A stretch of 64,000 bases of DNA. Source: Carposina sasakii (lineage: Eukaryota > Arthropoda > Insecta > Lepidoptera > Carposinidae). Location: positions 13,764,001 to 13,828,000 of the forward strand of contig CP053153.1 in NCBI GenBank assembly GCA_014607495.2. The letters run 5' to 3'. The translations under genes were made by a program, and so were the position numbers. The first letter of the stretch is position 1. Every line of letters begins with the position of its first letter. Shown piece by piece: positions 12,527-26,100 of the stretch. The notes under the pieces were generated by a model. The model ran no database searches. It was not told the DNA's origin and saw nothing but the letters and a program-made list of their open reading frames with translations.

Positions 12527-15500
12527 TCTTCGAAGGTTCTCTTGTAAATAGTTTGCTAGTTTTAGAAGGGGTGCTTTCTAACTAATTTGAAAATATTGTG
12601 GTAATGATGGTAACTTGTGATTGTGACGTCACAAACAAAACCTATTACTTGCTGTTGTTTTATAGATCGATTGTTGAACTTGGTATCTGAAGTTATCAGC
12701 ATTATGATGCATTATAATTGCGTCTTGTCATGTCATTTGATATCCGGTGCAAGAGAGAGCTAGCTTACTTTACCAGCTACAGTAAAGTGTCACAAACTTA
12801 TTTTGTGCTCGTTACTGGTTTAGGAATATTTGGCGAACAAGTATAGATTCATTATCGTTACGTAGCTAATTAGTAAAATCGAAAATCATACAATTTTCGC
12901 TCTCGCAATTGCAATTGCATGACACGTATCATCCTACTATGCAATACCAATGGATAAGTCATGACATTTGGTTCCTAATTAGTTTTCTGGAATGACGTAT
13001 TTATTCTGGATATAGTAGAAAGTATTTTCCTTTATCCATTAAAGTTAGGAAGTCCCCTGCCCCAGTGAAATTATATATTTATTAAGTCTCAATTCCATAT
13101 TCTGATATGGGAATCTCACTCTTATGCTTCGGAAATCTACGTCTAAGTAGAAAAGGATGATTCTCAGACTTCTTAGATGGCTCCTTATTGCTTAATATTA
13201 TTGTCTATGCTAAAACTACATAGCTATACTCTGTACTCTAGTTATAGGTATTGCCGCTGGGCTAGGTCTTCACCCATTTGAGGATGTTTGCCTTTATTTT
13301 GGCGCTGGTCAATTTTAAATGTATGTGATTCGATATTTATAACTTAATGTTTATTATTTTCTACCGATCGTATTTCGACCACAGTAGCTAATCTCGACAA
13401 ATATATAATATTATAGCACTCTCTATTCCCTCACTCTCCTAATCCGTGGGACGACCGACAGGCACAGATCCAAACTTTACGTGCTTTCTGGAATAGTTTA
13501 CGTCTGACACATTATTCGATCTGCACATAAAATAATGATGACGATGATGATTTAAACTTGACCAGTACCTAAAATAAATATAGGACCTATGCTACTTGAA
13601 AATATTCGACGGTTAAGTGCTACAATATCAAATTTCCACATTTAAGCACTTCGTTCTTCTTCTCTTAGCTTGTAGAGTAGCCAGAACGTCTTTTCTTATT
13701 TCTTTAGCACATAAGTTTCGATCGACTCTTGCTGTGTGTAAAGTTTAAACATTCTTTATACATTGTAATATAAACGGATTAAGTTAAAAGCAATAAAAAT
13801 AGCCCACTATAAAAAACCTATCCTAGCTATTTTTATAGTTTTTCGCTTATTATAATATCCCTTCTGTTACATCCTGTATAAGTTTAAAATAAGTAACCTT
13901 TTATTTTACATGTAGTATGTAATTTATGAACAATATTTTGATGAAATAATTCCCAGTGTGAAATAGATTTATCTTAAAATGATTGATTTGCTAGTTGTAG
14001 TTAAATGCACATTAACTTAAGTGCACCATACAAACCACCTTCGTAATTAAAGAGAAATGTGTTCTAATTTTTCTATGTATTTATTAAAACTAGTCAATAA
14101 GTAAGTATATATTAAAATATGTATAATTATTAAATACATCAACCTATTAAAGGTATTACATAATTAAGATTATCTTTAGGATCACGGATGATTAATTTTA
14201 TTCTATTTTGTTGTGTTTTTTGCTAAGTTAAGAACATATTTTACTGCTGTTATTAATAAAACCTCATTTATACCTTCTACGTATTTCTCACTGTTTTACC
14301 TAATTTTAAAATTGTGTCGTACTTCATTTTGGCATTTCATTTAATCTGTATAGATATGAGTATAGATATCTAATTAATAAAATTACTTTATTTTAGAAAA
14401 TATAAAGATCATGTTCCAATTATAGTAGTGTTAATAAACTTACTTATATGATTAATTCGCATTTACCTAAATTAATATACTTAAGTTGTGCTTACAGTCA
14501 AATTATTTTTAAAATATAATATAAACTAAATTGGAACTGTTTGTTTTTATTCACTTTGGCTCGGATACTACTAACGCCATCTAGTGACCAGTAGCGAAAC
14601 TAAATAACTTGAGAAAAGGTCTACCTGCATTGGTCTTTCAATGAAAAACTGGCACCTTAGTCCGAGCATACTCTGATTTTAAAACGCAAATTTCCCCGTA
14701 CACAATATTACTTCATATCTTCGTATGCGTACTCTACCTTCACTCTTCACGATCTTGTTTGACTTCGAATACATGACATTTTTTATGAATAATGTTGATG
14801 GTTTTGTTAGTGACGATTGGAACCTGTCCACGAAATTTGTACTTATCTACAATTTAAGTTCAGCAGTTCTTTGGCTGAAATGCATAAATGTACCTACATA
14901 GACACGCGTAGCAAGATTTTTTCACGGCAATTAATTAATATCTGTCTATGAAAAAACTAGCATAAACACTGGACACTATAAATTTTGCACGATCGAGCAA
15001 TTAAAAAAAAAATTTCAAAAAAAAATACATCATTACCAGCATTTTTTTGGCATAAACTTACTTTATTTGACGTATAGAGTACGTACCCTTTGTTAAGGGT
15101 GGCAACGAAAAAACATCCTGTATAGAGAAGTGGCATTATATTCGTGAATAATAGATGCACAAGTACAGAGATATTGAGATGATGGAGTGGACTAGGCTGG
15201 AGCGAAAGTATGTAGAGTTGGGGAACTTAAACAAGGCAAAACTTTTATTTGCCATAACCTGTTAACATTCAGATATAGCATGTAGATTAGACTATCCTAG
15301 TAAAGCTAATAAGCTGCACGCCGCTAAAACTGAAATAAATCGAAAGATCAATGACCGCATCCACGAAAGCACGAGATGCCTCGATACGGTCGCCAAGGCA
15401 ACGCGTCACAAACACCACACCGCGATAGGGGTGGTTGCAGGGTGGAAATGTACGCATTTCTACGGGGAAATAATGTTCTCTCCATTCTGAAGAACCGAAT

Positions 15501-18500
15501 GATATTTTGATATTTCTTTCGCCAATTTCATGTTTAAAGAATTTCATGGAGAATTTCACGGAATCTTCATTAAGAAAATTTAAGGTCGTAAAACAATACC
15601 AAATCCGTGGCAACCTGAGCTTTAGAAATATATATATTGCGCCGAACCCTTAGAATAAAAGTAAACTATGGCTGAACAGGGCCGAACCCCATAAATTATG
15701 AGATAAGGGCAGAGAGGACGATGACATTTTCTGGAATAGGTTCATTCATATCATAATGAAATAAAATACTCGTATCATGTATTCACATCTAACGATCTTC
15801 TGAAAATCATCAACATCTTAGCTATGTCAGTCAACTGCTGAACATACATTACAGGACTCTTCAGGTGCTTACTTCTGAAAATGATGTACCTACTGCTAAT
15901 AGAAATACATTAAGATGGGATAAGACAGTATAAAACAATCCACACTCTTCCCCAGCTCCGGAAAGTGCTCATAACTTTACCTTTCATGCGACAAAAGATA
16001 GCAAACGACATGTTCTACAGACATTCCCTCTATTTCTGCAGCAGTTTGCATAAGTAGGCCTTTTCGCTGACCTTATCGGACTCAGTTATATAGGTCTGAC
16101 CCAAATACAGGTAATTACTACGTCGTTAGAAATGTTTGTAAGGGAAAGTTAGAAATAGGAAAGGCGAGGCGACGTTGAATATGGCAAATGTTGTAAGTAC
16201 TTATTTTGAAGTGACTCATTGGACTGTAGGTACTACATTTTACAAGGTAATACTTATAAATATTATGAAGAAATGAAAAAAAAATCACCCGAGTGAGACT
16301 TGAACTCACGACCTCTCGCACACCGTGCTTTTGCTCTAACCAACTGAGCTACCGGGTCAATTAACTCGGATGACGAATTTAATACTTGTCATGGGTGATC
16401 ATGTACATCTGGCCCCGATACACTAAACTGTGAGATCTTCTTCGTGATCCTGCAGTTCTGGATTCCAAATTATGGCAGTACATCCGTATGCATGTAAATG
16501 TAGGTCGAGTATCTGTGGAGGATCTAGTTAATCTAACCTTGTGGGTAGGCCTAATTGGCCACATGGAAAAAGAATATTTAGGTTATCTTAATATTAGGTA
16601 ATTTAAAATGACGTGGAGCTAACCAAATACGTAATAACGCTAGTGTAAAAACAAACTGAAATTACAAAATATAATAAATAAACTGTGATTCTATCTAAAC
16701 GAATTTATTTCTTCCGAGCATGAAAAGTTTTCTTTTACTTTTATACTCTTCTAGCACGCATGCCTACATCATTTCAAGTCGAAATTTGAAAGCTCTACAC
16801 GTTCTACTGACCCAGCGGAAATTAACAGAAACTCTAAACCACACTATAAATTAATCGTCAATTGATTCGATACAACGTTAACAGTAGCGACATGGGCAGG
16901 GTCAGGTAAACTTGTAACTTGATTGACTTGACCTTATGACCTAACTCGAGCTATTAGCCTTAACACTAGGCTGTAAACACTATCAGAACTGTACGACCTG
17001 GATACATGGTTAGATTGATCGATACGACTGACCGGTGCTTGAAACATGGCTTATTTTTTCTAGAAACGCAGGCAAAACCCCCGTATCCCGTAGGTATCTC
17101 TTGTCCAACAAAATTCATGATAGATGGTTCATTGACTGATCTCTGATTTCGAAAAAATCAGTTAGGTATTTTTTAATGAGAACCACGCACTGATTAAGTA
17201 CTAAAAACACCTGAAAACGCACAACTATACCTACAGGTTCAAGATTGATATCACTAGTGAAACGGACTATTAATTAACTCTTTTTCAATTTAATCTTACC
17301 TATCAACATTAACCTAAAAGAAGGCTAAGCATATACCATCCAACAATAAATAAAATGTCGTTGCAAACCTTCCCTGCTCGCTATGACATCATATTAAAAC
17401 AATTTGAGAATTATTTTTATTTACCGTTAAATGCCTAGGAAGGTGCCTAGCCACTACCTCAATTCCTCACACGAGCCAAGTCCAAGGAAATCAAGTACTT
17501 ATACTTCAGTTCAATGGTATTTACGGCACGCAACATGTTTAAGTATGCACGGGGTACAAACCACCCTTATCGGTGGCAAACGCCCAATAAGACGTCCACA
17601 TAGATTCATATGAAAAACTAGTCGAGTGGCTGGGTTTTGCTTATTAGCTTTAAGCATCAATAATATACTGTAGACTAACTTACTCTACATCAAATAACTT
17701 TATTTTATAGTATACATACCGTTTTGTATACGTTTGCAACCAAAAACACTCTTTATACGACTCAATCCCGCTGTGCTTGATGTCGCTCTGTCTGTGATCA
17801 CCTTTATGATCATGCATTTTTGGCTAGCTAAGGAACACAGCCGTATGTAGGTATATATGTATGTATGTAATATCGGTCAAGAGTACCCCAAACCGACGAA
17901 CGTGCATAAAGAATATCATGAAAGTAGATGAAGCGAAAGAGGTGAGTCAGGATCGTAGCAAATGGAGATCCGTGATCTCTGCCTACCCCTACGGGAAAGA
18001 GGTGTGATTTTTAAGTATGTAATATCTCTATATTTTCATGTAAATTCGCTGTCACTTATTCTTCCCACAACTTGGTGTAGTTTGGAAAAGCACAATGGCG
18101 AAAGTTCTCCTTTCTGGAACGTTTCATTAAGTAGGTATAAGTATGTTTTTTTCTTTACTCTTGGTCCAATACCGAAATAAAGTGATTTAGCAATATCAAT
18201 TCATAATATTGCACGACCACAATGACAAACAACATGACAAAAGTCTTAATTTCTCCTATAGGTAGATGATTTTAGAATTTCTACAAATCTGAAGTCGTTT
18301 ACCTTGTGATATTGAACTTAAATACGAAGTTCGTGAACCGAAAACTTTCCGTTTCTGTAAAGCTTATTAATTACGTATACTGGACGTAAATTTTATTATT
18401 AAATTAATGGAGGGTCGTTTACATCACCTGTAAACTATAAAAACTAAATGGCAAAATATATTTTATTATAAATGATATTGCTTTATTTAGGTAGATAAGT

Positions 18501-20199
18501 ATAGGTAGTATAACGAAAAGTTGGTAGGTATAGTTAATATTTATTTTAGTAAACAAGTACATGATGATGATGATGATCTCCGACCGTATTTCGGCCAAGG
18601 CGACCAATCTCTACAGAGATTGGCCAGATACGCAGGAGATATTATAGTGCACAAGTGTGTGCGCAAACACAGATGCACTCTCTATTCCCTCCACTCTCAT
18701 AGTCCGATGGGACGGAAAGCCGACACGACCGGAGAGAGATCAGGCGCAGGACCAACGATTTTACGCTTTCCGAGGCATATATATTAATACTCTATGAAAT
18801 ATAGACTCTCGTCTAGTCTGTGCTGATGACCCAATGTGTTTCATTTAATAATTTTAAAAGTATTTTACAATCCATGTTGCATAGTTAACATTAGGTACAG
18901 CACATCTATACTTTAATATATCTTCTAGATCACGCACATACCCACTTACTAGATAATAATATAGTTTTAGGGGCCACAAAATATTAAAACTACAGCCATT
19001 TAGAAATTCGCCAATAAACGGAAATTCAGGGCCGAGTTTTACGTAATATCGATTTTAATATAAACTGCAACTAGAAGGACAACTTTATTTTGAATCAAAT
19101 CACTTCAACCCTTTGTGCTTTCGAAGGACGCCATTCGCATTTAGCTATTTACAATGTAATAATAGAAATATACAATGACTTTTGGAACCTATTATATTAT
19201 ATGACTAGGGAGGACGTAGTAATAGTAGTAGATGTAGGTAAGTAGATACGAGTAGGTATGTATAACTTTTAGATGATGTTCCTTGATTCGGAGCTGCGAA
19301 TGTAAGTTTAGGCAAGTAATTACTCATACACATAGGTTATCGTCATAATCACATAATATAGCTAAATAGCGTACCTAAATAGATATCTAACAAGCTAACC
19401 TTTTCATAACAATAATAAACTACGTCATCAGCCATACAATAAAAACTTCGCATAAGTTTTCACTTAAAATTAACCAAACAACTTGACCCATCGGAAATGT
19501 ACTGGTTGATGAATTCGTAATCACTAAGTTGGGGTGACGGAGCTCTTTGACAAATGGTTACTACGACTTCGACTTGTGTTACATACAATAATAACTGCCG
19601 TAGATATAGTAATGGAAAGAAAAGACAAATGAGGAATCAGAAGACCCGAATTAGGATTAAAATATTACAAAAATGTGTGTCTCTCAACTTACGACACTGC
19701 CTACTGGAGCTGTACCTATAGGTCCGGTTTCGAATCACATTGCATACATAAAATCACGCCTCATTACCGGAGAGGTAGGCAGAGATCACGGAGATCACTT
19801 GCTAAGGTCCTGACACACCTATTTCGCTTCATCTACTTTCATCGAATCACGTAGGAGTATGTTATGGTAAATATGGGTATACTAACTATGGTTATGGGTT
19901 TTTTTGCTAGTTGATTGTGTTGTATTTACCTTTTACTAAAGGAAATGATCCGAAAAATGGTGATGAAATACGAAAAAACTTACAAGTCATTTAACTGGAA
20001 ACAATCTACTTAAACCTATCTCTACTATCAGACGGAGCCTGAATCAGTGAAAAGAATTAACCAATAAGTACATTTCTCTATCACCACTGAAACTGAAAGC
20101 CATATCCAGCTAACCATCACATCGGTGGCTCTGACCCGCATGGGGCGACCACTGGTCAGTCCTCGCCTAACCGCCGGCCGGTCACACCGTGATGTCACC
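12527..20199. other. 3' UTR of the lectin-like gene, then 7-kb intergenic repeat region
   Basis: No supported gene is seen. Recognisable repeat pieces are: about 13365-13510 and 18555-18790 (same family, 'cactctctattccctc'); about 13790-13870 (degraded relative of the inverted-repeat MITE at 21897); about 15280-15760 (unclassified unit ending in 'attgcgccgaaccc', a tail also seen near 58530); 16275-16360 (SINE); and about 17885-18010 and 19740-19855 (family with 'gaaagtagatgaagcgaaag', also at 61680-61795). The 15287-15613 minus-strand open frame lies inside repeat-like sequence. Confidence 0.6.
16275..16360 (-). repeat. tRNA-derived SINE copy, minus strand
   Basis: The minus strand reads gacccggtagctcagttgg, then an intact B box (gttcaagtctcac) and a T-rich run. 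The possible acceptor stem (GACCCGG with TCGGGTG) pairs at most positions, but the anticodon stem does not. The 3' end runs into the same tail as the copies at 4135 and 28125, which marks it as a SINE. Confidence 0.7.
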
Positions 20200-23100
20200 A
20201 TGGCCGATGATATTCCAGGTGATTATCGACAGGGGAATAACTAACCTGATCAAAAGCTGATGCTAAACAGCTGACGTTTACTGGATCAATGTGTAACGAA
20301 AGTTAATAAAGTGATTACTGATTAGTGACAAACTTATGGGATACTTAGCTGAAACAAAATGGGGCACGGTCTACAGAAATATTACTTTTGTGTACACAAC
20401 AGGCACTTCACTTTGCCTATTTTCTATAATCGTTGAAGTTTATTTTATGATAAGGTTCTTGTGACCTATTTTGTGCGTTGGAATCTAGTGGTTTGCGTTG
20501 TTAGTAATTAAAATATATACCGGAATATAATTCTTGATTAAAGTTATTTTGAATAGTGATCAATATCATAAGTATTAGGGAAGTTTCAACCTTGGGCTTA
20601 CTTCATTTTACATAGGACTAGCCGCCGTCCGCGACTTCGTCCGCGTGAATTTTACAACCTGTGCGTTATTCTCGTGTATAAGCTATTTACCTGGCGAATT
20701 TCATCAAAATCTGACAACAAACTTCCTCACAAACTATTGCATTTTAAGAGGACTAGTAGGATAGGATAGTGGAATAGAATTATAACCTATAGAAAGTGTG
20801 TTCCAACCAAACGCAAGGCGAAAAAATAGGCATAAAATATCGACTTGACGTATGCATGACATAAAATTAATGTTGCCTTAGTAGGATAGGATGCTAGTAT
20901 ACTGATTTGCACACTCTTGGCATAAATATATGAGGATTTCATCATTGGTGCAAAAGTGTGACAAAAAACTACAAATTCTGTTAAAAAGTCCCTCTGAATA
21001 ATTTGTCATTATGTCAACAAAGCTGTGAGGCCATTCTCCGATAATTTTTCTACGAAGTAACAATATGTGTCGGTTTCAGGTAATTTAATAGTAGTTGCAG
21101 TAGGGTAAATTTCACACCTACCTAAACCTAAAAAGAAAGCTGTGATAGCTGAAAGAGAGGCGTTTACAAGATTTACCTTGTAGGTACAGGTGTACCTAAC
21201 GATCACAGCCGGAACATTTAGATCATGCACAGCGTTGCCAGATGCACGATAAAAACACGATAATTTTGCAATAAATATGACATGACATAATTTCGCAATG
21301 TACGATCTGGCAACACTGATCATGCATACGATTACGGCCCTTGGTGCTCTGCCTACCCCGTAAGGGATAGAAGCGTGATTATATGTATGTATGTATACGA
21401 TTATATTAGTATAGACAATATTAAACCCAGCTTTGCTAAACACATGCATACATGTCATGAATCATGTAATATTACCCTTATTAAAATGTCAAATGCAGAG
21501 CGTGTTTTATTTTCACATTACACGGTGCATTAAAAGAGCATTAGCAACACGTAATGCATACAGTATGTAAATATTGAACATACCTACATGGTGCATCAGC
21601 TCTACAGTGCTGTGTCCTTTACTACTACTACTACAGTACTTAATAAACATACATAAGGCGAAAAATAAGTAAGAGGATACTAGATACGTATAAATAAAGC
21701 TGCACATAGAAGTATGTTTGTTTCCATTCACGTTCATAAAAGAAAAGTGTTTTTCTCGTATCGCTCTACCATCGATTTTGAAACAAGTTTGTTTATTATG
21801 TAAGACGGTAATATTTAATTTCCGGTCTTATTCTGACTTGCAACCTTTAAATTAACCAAATTACGGATCGAGGGATTAGTTTTTATGTAACAGAAAGGGT
21901 ATGTTAAGCGAAAAGCTATGTAAATAGCCCACTATAGAGAACCTATTTCCAAAATTTGAGACTCGAAATCACATTTTTATTTTTCAAGATTGTATGAAAA
22001 TTCCTGAGATATTTAAAAATTCTCCATACTATCGGGAAAAATAAACATGTGATTTCAGGTCACAAAGATAGGCAGTGGGCTATTTACATAGCTTTTCACT
22101 TAACATACCCTTTTTATTACACCCTGTATACGTACCTACCTACATCTACGTCTACGGTTTATTAACGAAGTCCAACTAAACTTAACTTTTACGGGTCAAA
22201 CTAATTCTGTCTAAGTGTCTCTGTGTTTAAAATCATTTATTTTAGTAAAAAGGACGTATAAATTGTACCTAATAAAAATTGGAATTGTAAGAAAATTGCA
22301 TTAGCATATAATTAGCATTTTATATGTCTATATAACAATAAAAATGGTAATGTTAGTTTCGCATGCCGCATGCCGGTAGTAAACCGGTGACCGGACCGGC
22401 TACACTAACAGGTTAATGCCATTCTGTATTTAACCACGATATAAACAATAAAACTAAAAACGTTGGACAGAAGTGTGCAAATTTCACACCCACTTTTCAC
22501 CAGTTAGCCTGGCCACGATATTATTGTTCTAAAATGTGTTTACAACAGTGAAAAGATGATTCTGTTTGGTTAGAGATTTATATGACGGCAAAATAAACCG
22601 ACACGGTCGTCGGTCGGTATGTAGGGACCGCAAAAGTTCTATGTATGTAGTTGTTGGGCAGAAATAATATGTGTCTGAACAGTAGAGCAAGCACGAACTT
22701 CTTGATAATCCGTAACGCAACCGTCACGCAAGCAATATCCCATGATATTCGAAAATGTGACGATAACATTACGAACCGTCAAAAAATTTGCGTTACGAAC
22801 ATTACAATATTTCTACGCGACTTGATGACTACGCGCTACTACGGGTCGTAGCACTGCGTAGCACGCCCCGTAGCACCATGTCTGTCCACCCAAGAGGTAT
22901 AGATCTTTCCGGAAAACGGATTTTACTACATGCTCGGGTGTAAATCGTGGAGCTATAGACACCATACATAACGCTCTTAGACTAAGTAATCATTATACTA
23001 TAATCGAAGATAACGCTTATAGGTCCCAAAAATGCAAAGCGTCTAGATTTGTTCTTGATTAATGGCGTCTACCAACGAACTACATGAATATTTCGTGTTT

Positions 23101-26100
23101 TCCACTTATTTTTATGACGCATGTCACTAATACGAGTAGGAGTGTAGGCACAAACTTAAGAACCTACAGATGGGTAAATATTAGTCTTTCTATATAAAAT
23201 TATACGAGTAGAATAGACTTGTGTGTATATACAGGTGTTTTTTTGTGGCCACCTTTAACGAAGGTACTCACATAAAATAAACTTAAGACTTGATCTGGCG
23301 AAATTAATAGTGTCTAGTGTTTATGTTAGTTTTTTTATAGACAGATATTAATTATTTCTCGTGAAACAGATCTTGCTACGCGCGTCTATGTAAATATTGC
23401 AGAAAAACGCAGTCTTTCTATTTATACTTTGGACCCTAAATTGGAAACCAGAAACTTGTATGCTTCCATGGAGAAAATGATTGTGATGATGAGGAGACGT
23501 AGAACTTGTGACGTAGTATATAATTAGTACGTTTTTATTCAAATAAGTATTCTGAAATATTTTGTTTTCAGACAAGATACACTGAAATGATACTCTCATA
23601 TTCATATCTAACTAAGGACAAAGACCATTGGATAGGTTTAACATGTACGATAGGACATACATAATAAGTAACAGAACCTAAAAAAGAAAAGAAAATAGCC
23701 TAGGTACATACATTTATTGTTCTTTCAGCTTCTTCTAAGTATAAGTCACACAGAAATGTTAATGTTTTAAAATGTTCTACACAATACACGCACACATAAC
23801 ACTTTTACTACGAAAATTATAAAATGTTTTTTGATTTACATATAAACAAGATTTTATTCACCTTCACGAAAAAAGCTGCGCGTGAGCACAAAATTTTCCA
23901 AAATGGCGACACGCCTTCTTTTGCATTTATCGACTAGAGACATAATTAATTTTTATTCGGTCAGCCACATCTCGGTATTCCAAATTTATTTATGTCTAGT
24001 TAGTTAGTTTAGTTTATGACTAGCCTTACCACCTACCTATATTTTCTTCTACTTCATTTTTCATATTTCTTCCTATTATGTTCTCGTATTATTCTGGATA
24101 TTTCCGCGTACCTTATGGTAGGTACATTAAGGTAATTTCGCCCTAGCTCCACCTGAACTAATTCAGGCCACACTACCCTTTAACATTAAAAGAACTTAGG
24201 ACCATTAATCGGACATGATACACATCTCGGATGACCTTACCAGAACCTTGCGAAAGGTCACCGGAAGCCGCCGAAAGCAACCTCTTTTACATTTCTTCGA
24301 AAATTACCTACCTCTTGATAAAGCAGTGGCCTGTAATTTGGGTACGCGTGACGTCATCGAGGCGAATATGCTTATGAATATGTAACGCACTTTTCGAAGA
24401 AGGAATTTAATGAATCATATGGTTCGTTAGTGGTTCTTATTACTGGTGAAAAAAAGTAGCTACCTAATAATGAATCTCGAAGACTATACACTACACTACA
24501 CTACTATACAGCCAGGGCCAGATTTAGAGGAGGGCAACTGGGGCAACAGCCACAAAAGACTTGTAAAAAACAAACTTCACATTTAGGGCAAGGAGGCCAT
24601 CCACACTTGTTGCCCCGAGACCTCTAAATTCGGTACTGCAGTTCACTGCGACTCTATCTTTATCGGAGTTTTCTAAATCGAAGGTTTATTATAACGCATA
24701 CCGTTTTTTAAAAGCCTCTGAGCATAAGGCATCATAGAGCTTTTATAATTTTGCGTTTAGCTATCAAAGTTTAGTTCAACCGCAGTTACCGTTCAATACT
24801 GACGGCCGATTGGTGTATTTGGTAGTGGCCCTGCCTGCGACGCCATAGATCCTGGGTTCGAATCCCGGTAGGTGCAAACATTGATATGATGAATATTGAT
24901 GTTTGTTTCCGAGTCATGGATGTTTGTTTGATATACTGGTGCTTAGTACCCACGACACAAGGCCTCAGGGATCTTAATGTGGAACTAGGTCAATGTGTTG
25001 TGAAGTGTGTGAATATTTATTTATTTATTAATAATTGCAAGATATTACAGTTTTTACCCGACTGCGCCAGAAGTCGTCATTATGTTTTTTTAAAGGTATC
25101 ATTAGATTCGTCGTGAGAGGGCACTGGGTCAAAATTAAAGCTGTAACAATTCGTTACTGAGTAACGGGTACTCCATCCAGTACCGAGTAACGAAACGTTA
25201 CACAGGAATTCGTCTCGTTACTCGCATATTTCGTATCATGGGTATTTTTCGTATAATACACTGTTTTATATCCCTCATTTCAAAGAACGATGTTAAGGTT
25301 TGTTTAAAGTACAATTTTTTTTAAAAAATCGTCATAGTTTTTTACTGTTTTGTACTATTCTTAGTACATTATGGTAAAAAATTTCTAAATAGTAAATCCA
25401 TTGCAAATTTGGTAGATTACGTCGACAGTTCACATCGATTCGACTCGTTAGCATAATACACACTATACCATATGCGGTATCAGAAGTAACGAGTAACGTA
25501 ACGATAAGATAGTAACGAGTACTAATGGTCAAAGTAACGAATACATATGGGTACGCTTTTTTCGTTACTTTTACACCTCTAGTCAAAATAATTATGCAGT
25601 CGTCGGGGTTTTTCTTTAAATAATTAAATTATGTTCTAATACCTACTTCCAGAATCTGGTGCCGTGTTCACATTCGGCAAGTCGCACTTCGCCGACAACG
25701 AGCCGAGCCACTTCTTCATCAAGAGTGACCCTGTGGTCGCCATTTCTTGTGGTGATGAGCACAGCGCTGTCATCTGTCGTGAGTTGTGCTCTAGCTCGTT
25801 CTTATAATATAAACATACGAGTAGAAAGAAAGGTGGGCGGAAGGCGATGAAACATAAGAGACATTGGCAAGAAACTTCCTAACCGATTCATATTGTTGAG
25901 ATATACAATGTAGACTTATACAAAGTAGACTTTTTATGTCAGGCACCTCTGCAATTTCAACACTGTTTCATATATGTACACTGTTATTTACATACCTACA
26001 TATCACGAAGGATCACTCACGTTTAGCATAGGTACTCGTATCCCGATGTGATCAGTTTGACTAGCATTGCTAGTAAAACTACCTAGTATTGCTAGCTCAT

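Noticed and set aside
15287..15613. 108-codon minus-strand frame
   Set aside because: It lies within repeat-like sequence ending in a known retroposon tail. I recognise no protein family.
16275..16360. Functional tRNA gene on the minus strand
   Set aside because: A and B boxes and part of the acceptor stem are present, but the anticodon arm does not pair well. The 3' tail matches two other copies, which fits a SINE.
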